DNA of 64,000 nt from Bradyrhizobium sp. CCGE-LA001 (GTDB taxonomy: Bacteria; Pseudomonadota; Alphaproteobacteria; Rhizobiales; Xanthobacteraceae): the NCBI RefSeq assembly GCF_000296215.2, contig NZ_CP013949.1, positions 5,325,501-5,389,500 of the forward strand. The letters run 5' to 3'. This document shows, one piece after another, positions 27,642-36,500 of the stretch; the stretch's first letter is position 1, and each line of letters starts with the position of its first letter. The notes beneath the pieces were generated by a model. That model was not told the origin of the DNA, searched no databases, and saw nothing but the letters and a program-made list of their open reading frames with translations. Position numbers and translations under genes: made by a program.

Positions 27642-27728
27642 TAGGGTGGGCAAAGCGAAGCGTGCCCACCGCCTACGTTCGATGTGAAGCATGGTGGGCA
27701 CGGCGCGTTGCGCCTTTGCCCGTCCTAC
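27642..27728. repeat. Palindromic repeat inside the hexarate operon
   Basis: gtagggtgggcaaagcg at the left is mirrored by cgcctttgcccgtcctac at the right, with an inner cgtgcccaccg and ggtgggcacgg pair. It fills the gap between the aldehyde dehydrogenase and garD, and the garD ribosome site begins only about 8 bases after it. Confidence 0.8.
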
Positions 27729-27748
27729 GGCTTCGGAGGCAAGCGCAG

Positions 27749-29290
27749 ATGGACCAGGACGTCGCAGCGAAAGAGCAGCCCCGCTACATCAAACTCAACG
27801 AGCGCGACAATGTCGCCATCGTCGTCAATGATTTCGGGCTTCCCGCCGGCTCGCGCTTTGCCTGCGGGCTGACGCTGCGGGCCTTCGTGCCGCAGGGGCA
27901 CAAGACGGCGCTGGTCGATATCGCGGAAGGCGCGCCGATCGTCCGCTATGGCGAGATCATCGGCTACGCGCTCTCCCCGATCCAGGCCGGCGAATGGGTC
28001 GACGAGGCGCGCATCCGCATGCCGGAGGCCCCTGCCCTCGACAAGCTCGAGATCTCGACCGCGGTCCCTGCGCCGCTGCCGCCGCTCGAAGGATTCACCT
28101 TCGAGGGCTACCGCAATCCGGACGGTTCGGTCGGCACCAAGAACATCCTCGGCATCTCCTCTTCCGTGCAATGCGTCAAGGGCACGATGGAATATGCGGT
28201 CAAGCGCATCCGCGCCGAGCTGCTGCCGAAGTACCCCAATGTCGACGACGTCGTGCCGTTGACGCACGCTTATGGCTGCGGCGTCGCCATCACCGCGCCC
28301 GACGCTGTCGTGCCGATCCGCACGCTGCAGAACATCGCGCTGAACCCGAATTTCGGCGGCGAGATCCTCGTCGTCGGCCTCGGCTGCGAGAAGCTCGCGC
28401 CCGAGCGGCTGGTGCCGGAAGGCATCAGCGACGCCATCGTGCGCATGCAGGACGAGGCCTTCGACGGTTTTGGCGCGATCGTCGATGCCATCATGACGCA
28501 AGCCGAGGCGCGGCTGAAGGTGCTCAACACCCGCAAGCGCGAGACCTGCCCCGCCTCCGATCTCGTCATCGGCCTGCAATGCGGCGGCAGCGATGCCTTC
28601 TCCGGCGTCACCGCCAACCCCGCCGTCGGCTTCGCCGCGGACCTGCTGGTGCGGGCCGGCGCCACCGTGATGTTCTCGGAAGTGACCGAGGTGCGCGACG
28701 CGATCCAGCTGCTCACGCGACGCGCCATCAACGAGGACGTCGGCCGCGCGCTGGTGCGTGAGATGGCCTGGTACGATTCCTATCTCGCCCGCGGCGGCGC
28801 CGACCGCAGCGCCAACACCACGCCCGGCAACAAGAAGGGCGGCCTTGCCAACATCGTCGAGAAGTCATTGGGCTCGATCGTCAAGTCGGGCTCGTCAGCC
28901 ATCACCGGCGTGCTCTCGCCCGGCGAGAAGGCGACGCAAAAGGGCATGCTGTTCGCAGCAACGCCGGCCTCCGACTTCATCTGCGGCACGCTGCAGCTCG
29001 CCTCCGGCATGACACTGCAAGTGTTCACCACCGGCCGCGGCACGCCCTACGGTCTTGCGGCGGCGCCCGTGATCAAGGTCGCGACCCGCAGCGAGCTCGC
29101 CCGGCGCTGGAAGGACCTGATCGACTTCGACGCCGGCCGCATCGCCACCGGCGAGAAGACCATCGAGGAGACCGGCTGGGACCTGTTCCGCCTGATCCTC
29201 GACGTCGCCTCGGGCCGCACCAAGCCGTGGTCGGATCGCTGGGGCATCCACAACGATCTGACGCTGTTCAATCCGGCGCCGGTGACCTGA
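27749..29290 (+). CDS. garD: Galactarate dehydratase (UxaA/GarD family)
   Basis: 513 residues. The N-terminal SAF domain (about 1-95: YIKLNERDNVAIVVNDFGLPAG) precedes the UxaA catalytic part (FEGYRNPDGSVGTKNILGISSS, THAYGCGVA, GLGCEKLAPE, LQCGGSDAFSGVTANPAVG), with Cys/His positions expected for an Fe-dependent sugar-acid dehydratase. It makes 5-dehydro-4-deoxyglucarate from galactarate, so the cluster can use both hexarates. GGAGG lies 9 bases before the ATG at 27749; the frame upstream of it is the repeat. Altronate dehydratase is the alternative, but context favours galactarate. Confidence 0.85.
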   Translation: MDQDVAAKEQPRYIKLNERDNVAIVVNDFGLPAGSRFACGLTLRAFVPQGHKTALVDIAEGAPIVRYGEIIGYALSPIQAGEWVDEARIRMPEAPALDKLEISTAVPAPLPPLEGFTFEGYRNPDGSVGTKNILGISSSVQCVKGTMEYAVKRIRAELLPKYPNVDDVVPLTHAYGCGVAITAPDAVVPIRTLQNIALNPNFGGEILVVGLGCEKLAPERLVPEGISDAIVRMQDEAFDGFGAIVDAIMTQAEARLKVLNTRKRETCPASDLVIGLQCGGSDAFSGVTANPAVGFAADLLVRAGATVMFSEVTEVRDAIQLLTRRAINEDVGRALVREMAWYDSYLARGGADRSANTTPGNKKGGLANIVEKSLGSIVKSGSSAITGVLSPGEKATQKGMLFAATPASDFICGTLQLASGMTLQVFTTGRGTPYGLAAAPVIKVATRSELARRWKDLIDFDAGRIATGEKTIEETGWDLFRLILDVASGRTKPWSDRWGIHNDLTLFNPAPVT

Positions 29291-29493
29291 GGCCGGCAAG
29301 CCAAGAGATCACCGGCTCTTCCCCAAAACCGTCCTGAAACATCGGCGCGGAAAACTTCGTCCTCGTTTCGTCCTTGCGCATCAAGCAATCATTATATGCG
29401 CCGCAAGCGATGAGAACGTTCGCACATGAGCGAACCTGTCCCGGCACCGGGGCGACCAAACCTCCGATTGACATCTTCCACGGAGGTTTTCCA

Positions 29494-29763
29494 ATGCGTG
29501 TCCTCTCGATGATTGCCGTTGCCGGCGCCATGATCGCGGGCTCGGCCGGCGCCTTCGCCACCGAGCTTCCCTCTTTCGAAGTGACATCGTTTCCGATCTC
29601 GACGACGCAGGTGCAGGTGCTCGGCGGCGCCGGCGTCGAGGAACAGTCGGCGAGCCCCGCGATGATCGTCTCCGGCATGCCCGCTTCGCCGGCGCAGGTC
29701 TCGGTGCTGTCGCCGCGGGTCAAGCAGCTCGCGAGCGCGGGTTCGGAGAGCCAGGCGCGCTAA
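29494..29763 (+). CDS. Small secreted protein, unknown function
   Basis: 89 residues. A signal peptide (MRVLSMIAVAGAMIAGSAGAFA, cleavage before TELPS) precedes a short Ala/Ser/Val-rich mature part ending SAGSESQAR. GGAGG lies 7 bases before the ATG, and codon bias looks normal. I recognise the type as a small exported protein common in Bradyrhizobium but cannot name a function. A hairpin (TCGGCGC-tca-GCGCCGA, 29785-29801) follows and may serve as a terminator for this gene or the convergent one. Confidence 0.65.
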   Translation: MRVLSMIAVAGAMIAGSAGAFATELPSFEVTSFPISTTQVQVLGGAGVEEQSASPAMIVSGMPASPAQVSVLSPRVKQLASAGSESQAR

Positions 29764-29819
29764 GCTTTGCTTTGTCATTCCGGGTTCGGCGCTCAGCGCC
29801 GACCGGAACGGCACGTGCG

Positions 29820-30416
29820 TTACTGCTTGGGCGCCGGTGCCATCATCGCGCCGCCCTTCTTGGCCGCGGGTGTCGCGGACTTCGCGGTGGTGGCCTGGGC
29901 GGGGAGATATTTGGCGACGATGGCAGGATCGACCTGGGCGATGTTGGCATCCGGCAGGCGCGTCCAGGTTTCGTCCTTGCCGAGCAGCGCGATGCCGAGA
30001 TAGCCGCGCAGCGTCAGGGTCTGGCCATCGGGACTGACCTTCATGTTGGCCTTCCAGATCTGGCCGTCGCGCGGATTGAGCACGTTGCCGCCTTCGTACT
30101 TCAATCCTTCGCGCTTCATGTTACGGACGAAGGAGATGCCGAGCACCGGCGCGTTCTTGCGATCGTCGGTGCACTTGCTGCAGACCTCGTTCGGATCGTC
30201 GCCGGGACGCGGGAAGGTCTTTGCGATCGCGCCTTCGAAGACCCCGTTGCGATCGACGAAGAGAAACCATCCGACCGTCTTGCCGTCTTCGACCTTCTGC
30301 CAGAGACCCGCCGCCGTGGGCTCCGCGGTCTGCGCCACGGACGGCGTCACCGCGGCCAGCGACAGTGCGAGCGCAAGAAAGGGGAGCAGTCGAAAGCTGG
30401 AAAAGAGAGTCCGCAT
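29820..30416 (-). CDS. Secreted DUF2147 protein
   Basis: 198 residues. The signal peptide starts MRTLFSSFRLLPFLALALS and is cut near SVAQ. Residues about 30-150 fit DUF2147: TAAGLWQKVEDGKTVGWFLF, then CSKCTDDRKNAPVLG with a CxxC, then NPRDGQIWKANMKVS and LTLRGYLGIALLGKDETW. The tail is Ala/Lys/Pro-rich. Three ATGs in a row follow AAGG; spacing favours the third. The function of DUF2147 is unknown; it is periplasmic here. It is convergent with the small secreted protein gene. Confidence 0.8.
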   Translation of the reverse strand: MRTLFSSFRLLPFLALALSLAAVTPSVAQTAEPTAAGLWQKVEDGKTVGWFLFVDRNGVFEGAIAKTFPRPGDDPNEVCSKCTDDRKNAPVLGISFVRNMKREGLKYEGGNVLNPRDGQIWKANMKVSPDGQTLTLRGYLGIALLGKDETWTRLPDANIAQVDPAIVAKYLPAQATTAKSATPAAKKGGAMMAPAPKQ

Positions 30417-30539
30417 CATCATCACCTTGCTGAGCCAATACCCTGCCAAGCCACAACCGCAATGGCCGCAGACTACGGCGATTTCGCGAACGGTTCCAGC
30501 ACCAGAAACATGGGGCACGGCCTGCCCGCTCGGCTGCGG

Positions 30540-31568
30540 TCAGTTGACACCGAGCTTCTTTTGCAGGCTGGAGGACGAGGTCGTGTACTGGAACACGAGC
30601 CGCTTCTCCGGATAGACGTAGCGGTGGGCTTTTTGCGACATCAGCGCGCCCTCATGGAAGCCGCACAGGATCAGCTTGATCTTGCCGGGATAGGTGTTGA
30701 TGTCGCCGATCGCGAAGATACCCGGCACATTGGTCTCGAACGCCGAGGTCTCGACCGGCACCAGATTGTTCTCCAGCGCAATGCCCCAGTTTGCGACCGG
30801 GCCGAGCTTCATCGTCAGTCCGAAGAACGGCAGCATGGCGTCGCAGGCGACCTCTGTCATGCTGTTGTCATTGCCCTTGACGGTGGCGCCGGTGAGTTTG
30901 CCGTCGGCGCCCGACAATGCGGTGACCTGACCGAGCGTCAGATCCATCTTGCCGCCCGCGACCAGCGCGCGCATCTGCTCGACGCTGTGCGGCGCGGCGC
31001 GAAACTCGTCGCGCCGATGCAGCAGCGTGATGCGCTTTGCCAGCGGATGCAGGTTGAGCGTCCAGTCGAGCGCGGAATCGCCGCCGCCGACGATCAGCAC
31101 GTTCTTGTCGCGAAAGGTCTCCATCTTGCGCACGGCATAGTGCACCGAGGTGCCTTCATAGGCCTCGATCCCCGGCACCGGCGGACGCTTGGGCTGGAAC
31201 GAGCCGCCGCCGGCCGCGATCACCACCACCTTGCATTCGAACACCTTGCCGGCATCGGTGGTGCAGCGAAACGCGGGATCGCCGATCTTCTCCACGGTCT
31301 CGATCATCTCGCCGAGATGGAAGGTCGGGTGGAACGGCTTGATCTGCTCCATCAGCGCGTCGGTCAGCCCCTGACCGGAAACCTGGGGAATGCCGGGAAT
31401 GTCGTAGATCGGTTTTTCCGGGTAGAGCTCGGCGCACTGGCCGCCGACCTTGTCGAGGATGTCGACGAAATGCGCCTTCATGTCGAGAAGGCCGAGCTCG
31501 AAAGCGGCGAACAGACCGCAGGGGCCGGCGCCAATAATCAGCACATCGGTTTTGATCACGTCGCTCAT
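30540..31568 (-). CDS. Ferredoxin-NADP+ reductase, thioredoxin-reductase-like type
   Basis: 342 residues. FAD site GAGPCGLFAAFELGLL, NADP site VGGGDSALDWTLNL and C-terminal FAD loop AIGDINTYPGKI are those of thioredoxin reductase, but there is no redox CxxC in the NADP domain. That pattern, with the extended C-terminal YVYPEKRLVFQYTTSS, matches the ferredoxin reductases of Bacillus (YumC) and Rhodopseudomonas palustris. A [2Fe-2S] ferredoxin gene lies 0.7 kb away on the same strand and is a plausible partner. ATG at 31568 has a weak ribosome site. Confidence 0.87.
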   Translation of the reverse strand: MSDVIKTDVLIIGAGPCGLFAAFELGLLDMKAHFVDILDKVGGQCAELYPEKPIYDIPGIPQVSGQGLTDALMEQIKPFHPTFHLGEMIETVEKIGDPAFRCTTDAGKVFECKVVVIAAGGGSFQPKRPPVPGIEAYEGTSVHYAVRKMETFRDKNVLIVGGGDSALDWTLNLHPLAKRITLLHRRDEFRAAPHSVEQMRALVAGGKMDLTLGQVTALSGADGKLTGATVKGNDNSMTEVACDAMLPFFGLTMKLGPVANWGIALENNLVPVETSAFETNVPGIFAIGDINTYPGKIKLILCGFHEGALMSQKAHRYVYPEKRLVFQYTTSSSSLQKKLGVN

Positions 31569-31749
31569 GTCGTCTCTTTATCGGTCGTTATCGGTTGGAC
31601 GGCGCCCGTTGGGCAGAGGTGACCCTGCCTGTCTAGCCAACGCGGATGGATCAGGGAAGGCATAAAAGCGGGAGCGCCCCGCGGCCGCGCCACTTGCCGG
31701 GTCGAGACAACTGGGCTGTAACGAGGACGGATATGACGGAGATCAATCG

Positions 31750-32217
31750 GTGAACGCACCAAGCCGCCTCGATACGACGCCGCGCCTGGAGGACTACCCC
31801 TACCGCCTCGGCGACAACGTCCGCTTCGGCGATCTCGATCCCAACCACCACGTCAACAACGCGGTCTACGCCACCTATTTCGAGACCGGCCGTGTCACGC
31901 TGATGAAGCTTCCGGAATACGGCCTGACGCCGCCGGGCCTTGCCTGGATCATGGTGCGGCTCGACGTCCATTTCCGCGCCGAGCTGCACTGGCCGAACAC
32001 GATCGAGCTCGGCCTCGGCGTGGTGAAGCTCGGGCGAACGTCAGTGACCTTCGAGCAGGTCGTGTTTTCGCAAGGAAAGTGCATCGCCTCGGCGACGTCC
32101 GTCGGCGTGATGATTGACGAAGCGTCGCGCCGGCCGACGCCGCTCACCGCGGAGGTGATCGCCAAGCTGAGACCCTGGCACAAGCGCGGCATCGAGGTCG
32201 CGCCGCCCGGTCCATAG
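31750..32217 (+). CDS. Acyl-CoA thioesterase, 4HBT/YbgC-like hotdog fold
   Basis: 155 residues, one hotdog domain. FGDLDPNHHVNNAVYATYFETGR contains the catalytic Asp and the D-x-N-x-HVNN signature, seen here as DLDPNHHVNN. The family hydrolyses short- to medium-chain acyl-CoAs; the substrate is not predictable. The start is GTG at 31750, with GGAG about 10 bases upstream and no ATG that keeps the fold. It is divergent from the ferredoxin reductase and convergent with the ferredoxin gene. Confidence 0.83.
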   Translation: MNAPSRLDTTPRLEDYPYRLGDNVRFGDLDPNHHVNNAVYATYFETGRVTLMKLPEYGLTPPGLAWIMVRLDVHFRAELHWPNTIELGLGVVKLGRTSVTFEQVVFSQGKCIASATSVGVMIDEASRRPTPLTAEVIAKLRPWHKRGIEVAPPGP

Positions 32218-32274
32218 TTTGATCGAGAAGGACCAGGCTTTTACGATCAGGCTTGTAGGATCAGGCCGATAAAA

Positions 32275-32595
32275 TCAGGCTTGGCGTTCGGGCGTTGCGA
32301 CGACGAGCCCGTCGAGCTCGTCGGAGATCTTGATCTGGCAGGACAGGCGCGAGTTCGGACGCACGTCGAAGCCGAAGTCGAGCATGTCCTCTTCCATCGG
32401 CGTCGGGCTGCCGACCTTCTCGCGCCAGGCTTCGTCGACATAGACATGGCAGGTCGCGCACGCACAGGCGCCGCCGCATTCGGCCTCGATGCCGGGAATG
32501 CTGTTGCGGATGGCCGCTTCCATCACGGTTGCGCCGTTCTCGATTTCCACCGTGCGGGTTTCGCCCTTGTGGTCGACAAAGTGAATTTTGGCCAT
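32275..32595 (-). CDS. [2Fe-2S] ferredoxin, adrenodoxin/putidaredoxin type
   Basis: 106 residues. The cluster ligands are C40, C46, C49 and C86 (C-x5-C-x2-C...C; CGGACACATCHVYV and RLSCQI), with an additional C44. MEEDMLDFG after the cluster loop is the vertebrate-type signature. Such ferredoxins serve P450s, Rieske oxygenases or Fe-S assembly. No P450 is in the window; the nearby ferredoxin reductase is the obvious electron donor. Start at MAKIHFVDHKGE; the longer upstream frame is unsupported. Confidence 0.9.
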   Translation of the reverse strand: MAKIHFVDHKGETRTVEIENGATVMEAAIRNSIPGIEAECGGACACATCHVYVDEAWREKVGSPTPMEEDMLDFGFDVRPNSRLSCQIKISDELDGLVVATPERQA

Positions 32596-32761
32596 GTGTG
32601 CTCGTGCTGCCGCGATGCTGGGAATGAAGGAGGGTCCGGGCTGTCCTATAACGGGTCGGTCAGCCCGGCGCCATAGCGTTTTGAGGCGATCAAAATTCCC
32701 CTTTGCGGGAAGAAAATACGTCAAAACAAAAGAGTAAAGGCCACTTCCGACCCCTTCGGCC

Positions 32762-33136
32762 TCAGGGCTTGAGGATGGTCTCGATGGCGGCGCGGGCTTC
32801 GGTCACCGCCTCCTTCAGCGCGGCGAAGGCGCGGGGCCGGTCCTGGCCGGTCCGGATCGCGGTCTCCAGGTGAGCGGCGGCATCTGCGACCGCAAAGGCG
32901 CCGATCCCGCGCGCCGACCCCTTGAGCTTATGGGCGAGCGCGCCGGCCTCGGCCGGCAGCGCCGTCATGGCCGCGATCAGGCGGACCGCCTGCTCGGCGA
33001 ACATGGCCAGCACTTCCTGCTCCAGCTCGGCATCACCAAGCGTCATCCGGGAGAGATGATCTAGGTCGAGAGGGCTGTCGATGGGTGCAAGCGGGGGCGA
33101 GGGCATCCAGTCCATCCGTTGCAGTTCAGGCGTCAT
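32762..33136 (-). CDS. Histidine phosphotransfer (Hpt) domain protein
   Basis: 124 residues. A single Hpt four-helix domain at about 25-120 with the phospho-accepting H69 in LAHKLKGSARGIGA. It has no kinase or receiver of its own, so it must shuttle phosphate between a hybrid kinase and a response regulator encoded elsewhere. It is divergent from the GPR-like gene, with CtrA-type sites in the shared region. One in-window candidate partner is the hybrid kinase at 54.7 kb; that pairing is speculation. Confidence 0.85.
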   Translation of the reverse strand: MTPELQRMDWMPSPPLAPIDSPLDLDHLSRMTLGDAELEQEVLAMFAEQAVRLIAAMTALPAEAGALAHKLKGSARGIGAFAVADAAAHLETAIRTGQDRPRAFAALKEAVTEARAAIETILKP

Positions 33137-33210
33137 GACCTAAGGCCCCGGCGTCGCGCGATGGTCCCGCCGTCCGGCGGTCAGTTCCGCCCACCCAAGC
33201 ATGAAATTGG

Positions 33211-33225
33211 TTAACGAAATGTTTA
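33211..33225. promoter_or_regulatory. Near-CtrA box (TTAA-N7-TTTA)
   Basis: TTAA, seven bases, TTTA: one mismatch from the CtrA consensus. It lies 75 bases upstream of the Hpt start, in the region shared with the GPR-like gene. Confidence 0.3.
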
Positions 33226-33330
33226 GCCTGATGTACGCAATTCCGCCGGCTTCTTGACGAAAAGTTGCCGCAATTGGCCGAGTTCAGTGGAGAATTGCAT
33301 TTATTGCTAAGGCGTTACGCCGCGATCCTG

Positions 33331-33355
33331 TTAACGATGATTAAGAATGTCTTAA
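33331..33355. promoter_or_regulatory. Overlapping CtrA-type boxes upstream of the GPR-like gene
   Basis: Three TTAA words lie at 33331, 33341 and 33352. The last two are spaced by exactly seven bases (TTAA-GAATGTC-TTAA), the CtrA consensus; the first two by six. A perfect dyad GATTAAG-N5-CTTAATC is superimposed. They are about 180 bases before the GPR-like start. Confidence 0.5.
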
Positions 33356-33535
33356 TCGCGGGCATTTCATTCGCGACGCTCTGCCAATAGGATGTTGCAG
33401 AAATTGGCGGACAAGCCGTCCGGGTGGGGACGGCTCGGAGATCCGCGCAAGCGGCATGATCCGGTCTGTGGGCTTGCGTAGCGCGCGCAGAGCTCGCGGG
33501 GGGACGCGTACAAGTAACGAGGGCTCGGACTGAAC

Positions 33536-36500
33536 ATGGCGAACACTCCGAAAAAGGTCAAAGACCCCACAGAAGTTGCGCTTTCTGCAATCCAGGAAGC
33601 CCTCAACATCAGTGACACCGCGGCGGACACCAGCCGCAACGCGACGATGCGCAACGAAACGCCGCCTCCGGTGGCGCCACCTGCGCCCCCGACCTTTGAC
33701 GATCCGAGCTTCGAGCCGCGGCCGGCCGCCAACGAACGGTCGACCGTGTTCGATCCGATCGAGGAGCCACGCACCTCGCGCCGTCCCGCCAATGACGACC
33801 GCGAGACTATCGGTCAATTGCTCCAGGCGCTCCAGAAGGGCCGCCCTGCCCGCAACGTCTACACCTTCGCCACCATCTTCGCCGGCGTCTGGCTCGCCGC
33901 CTGCGCCGCGCTGACGTTCGGTTTCCTGGCCTCGATCCAGGCGGCCATGGGCCAGAGCGGCGGCGTGCTCGTCATTGCCGGCCTGGTCGCGATGTTCTTC
34001 GCGCCGGTCATGCTGTTCTACTTCCTGGCGAGCCTCGTCTGGCGCGGTCAGGAAATGCGCATGATCGCGCAGGCGATGGCGCAGGTCGCGATCCGCTTCT
34101 CCGAGCCGGAAGGCTCGGCTTCGGATTCCATGGTCACCGTCGGCCAGGCCATCCGCCGCGAGGTCGCGGCGATGGGTGACGGCATCGAGCGCGCCATCGC
34201 GCGCGCCGGCGAGCTGGAGACGCTCGTCGCCAACGAGGTTGCCGCGCTGGAGCGCGCCTATTCCGACAACGAGGTGCGCATCCGCGCCCTGCTTCAGGAC
34301 ATCGCGCATCAGCGCGACAACTTGGTCGGCCAGGCCGAGCAGGTCCGCAGCGCCATCTCCGGCGTGCAGATCGACCTGCGCCACGACATCGCGCTGATCT
34401 CGGACGCGATCGCCTCGCGCGTCGACGAGGTCGCCAAGTCCATCACTGGCGCGCTGGAAGAGCGCGGCGCCCACATCACCAGTGCATTGAGCAATGCCGG
34501 CGACAACATGATCCTGGCGCTCGGCGAGCGCGGCGGCGACCTGCTCGACCGCCTCGAGGAGGCCAGCAACGAGACCACGCGCGCCGTGCTCGACGCCAGC
34601 GAGCGGCTGACCACCAGCCTCAACTTCAAGACCGGCCACGTCCACGACGAGTTCGTCGACCTCGCCGACCGCGTCCACGAGATGCTGAACGAGCGCATCG
34701 ACCGCATCACGGGCGAGTTCGAGCAGCGCTCCGCCGCGATCGTCGACGGCATCTCCGAGCGCACCGAGCTGGTGCACGATTCCCTCAAGAATTCGTCGGA
34801 CTCGCTGCTGCTGGAGCTCGAGCTGCGTTCCAACGACATCTCCGCCAAGATCGACGACGCCGGCAACCGGCTCGCCGGACAGATCATGACGAGCGGCGAC
34901 AAGGCGAGCGAGGCGCTCGACGCCACCGTCAATGCGCTCGTCGCCAAGGTCGTCACCCAGACCGAGACCGCGCACGACTCGCTGTCGCTCCAGATGAGCG
35001 CCTTCGACGAGCTCGTGCGCAACCAGGGCACCGAGCTGGTCGAGAAGTTCGCCCGCGATTCCGGCACGCTGGGCGCGCTGATCACGCGCCACATCTCCGA
35101 GTTCGATCGCACCGTGAAGACCTTCGGCGGCGAGATCGTCGAGCGCATGGGCCAGCGTACGCAAGATATCCACGAGTCGCTGAAGACCTATGTCGACAAT
35201 TTTGACAGCCGCTTCACCGCGAACGGCGGCGCCATCACCGGCGTGCTCGATCAGCGCCTGGTGCATTTCGAGACCACCATCGGCGAACGCGTCAGCAGCC
35301 TCGACGCCTCGCTGAACGACAAGATCGCCAGCCTGGACGGCACGATCGAGGGCCATATCAAGACGTTCGACGAGCAGCTCGTCGGCCGCGTCGCCTCGCT
35401 CGAACTATCGTTCGATACCCGCGCCAGGTCGATGACCGAGACCATCGACGGACGCATCAACACGCTGGCGACGTCTCTGACCGACGGCGCCGCGCAGGCG
35501 ATCCAGTCGATCGACAACCGCCTCACCCACCTGACGACGTCGCTCACCCACGGCGCCTCGCAGGCCATCGAGACGATCGATGCGCGCCTCAATCATCTGA
35601 CGAGTTCGCTGACCGACGGCGCGTCCCAGACCATCCAGTCGGTCGATACGAGACTGACGCACCTCACGACGACGCTCACCGGCGGCGCGACGCAGGCGCT
35701 GGAGTCCATCGACAGCCGCCTCACCTATTTGACCACCGCCGTGACCAACGGCGCCTCCCAGGCCGTGCAGTCCATCGACACCCGCCTGACGCTGCTGACC
35801 TCGACCCTCACGGACGGCACCGCGCAGGCGATCGAGGCGGTCGACCGCCGCATCACAGGTGTCACCGAGGTCATCGACAGCCGCAGCACGCATCTCACCG
35901 ACACGGTCACGGCGCGCTTCCAGGAGATCCATCACACCATCGAGACCAAAGTCGGCTCGGTCGCGAGCGACATCGACGTGCGCGTGGCGCAGTTCGAGGA
36001 CCTGCTCGGCTCGCGCGTCGAAGCCGTCGCCGGCCGCATCGAGAGCAGCGGACGCCAGGCCAGCGAGGACATGATGTCCCGCGCTGAGATGATCTCGACC
36101 GCGATCCGCTCGCATGTCGAGGACGCCGAGCGCTCGCTCACCAACCTCGTCGTCAACACCAGCGAGACCATCCAGACCGGCGCACGCACCGCCCAGCAGT
36201 CGCTGCTGACGGTCTCCTCCGACGTCAATGCCCAGCTGAAGATGACCTCCGCCGAGGTCGAGCAGGCGCTGACCGCGGTCGGCACCGGCGCGGCGAACTC
36301 GATCCTGACCAGCGCCCGCGAGGCGCAGTCGTCCCTGGTCGCCGCATCGGGCGATGCGTCCAGCCAGCTCAAGGGGCTCGCGGCCGACGTCGAACGCACG
36401 CTGACCGCGGCGGGCTCGGCGACCGCCGCCTCGATCCTGTCCGGCGCCCGCGAGGTGCAGACCACGCTCGTCACGGCGTCCTCGGATGCAGCCAACCAGG

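Larger units (their letters stand above)
33137..33535. other. Gene-free divergent regulatory region
   Basis: 399 bases between the Hpt gene and the giant GPR-like gene. It is markedly more AT-rich than its surroundings in the middle (about 33205-33370) and holds the CtrA-type boxes listed separately. I see no gene or repeat in it. Confidence 0.6.
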
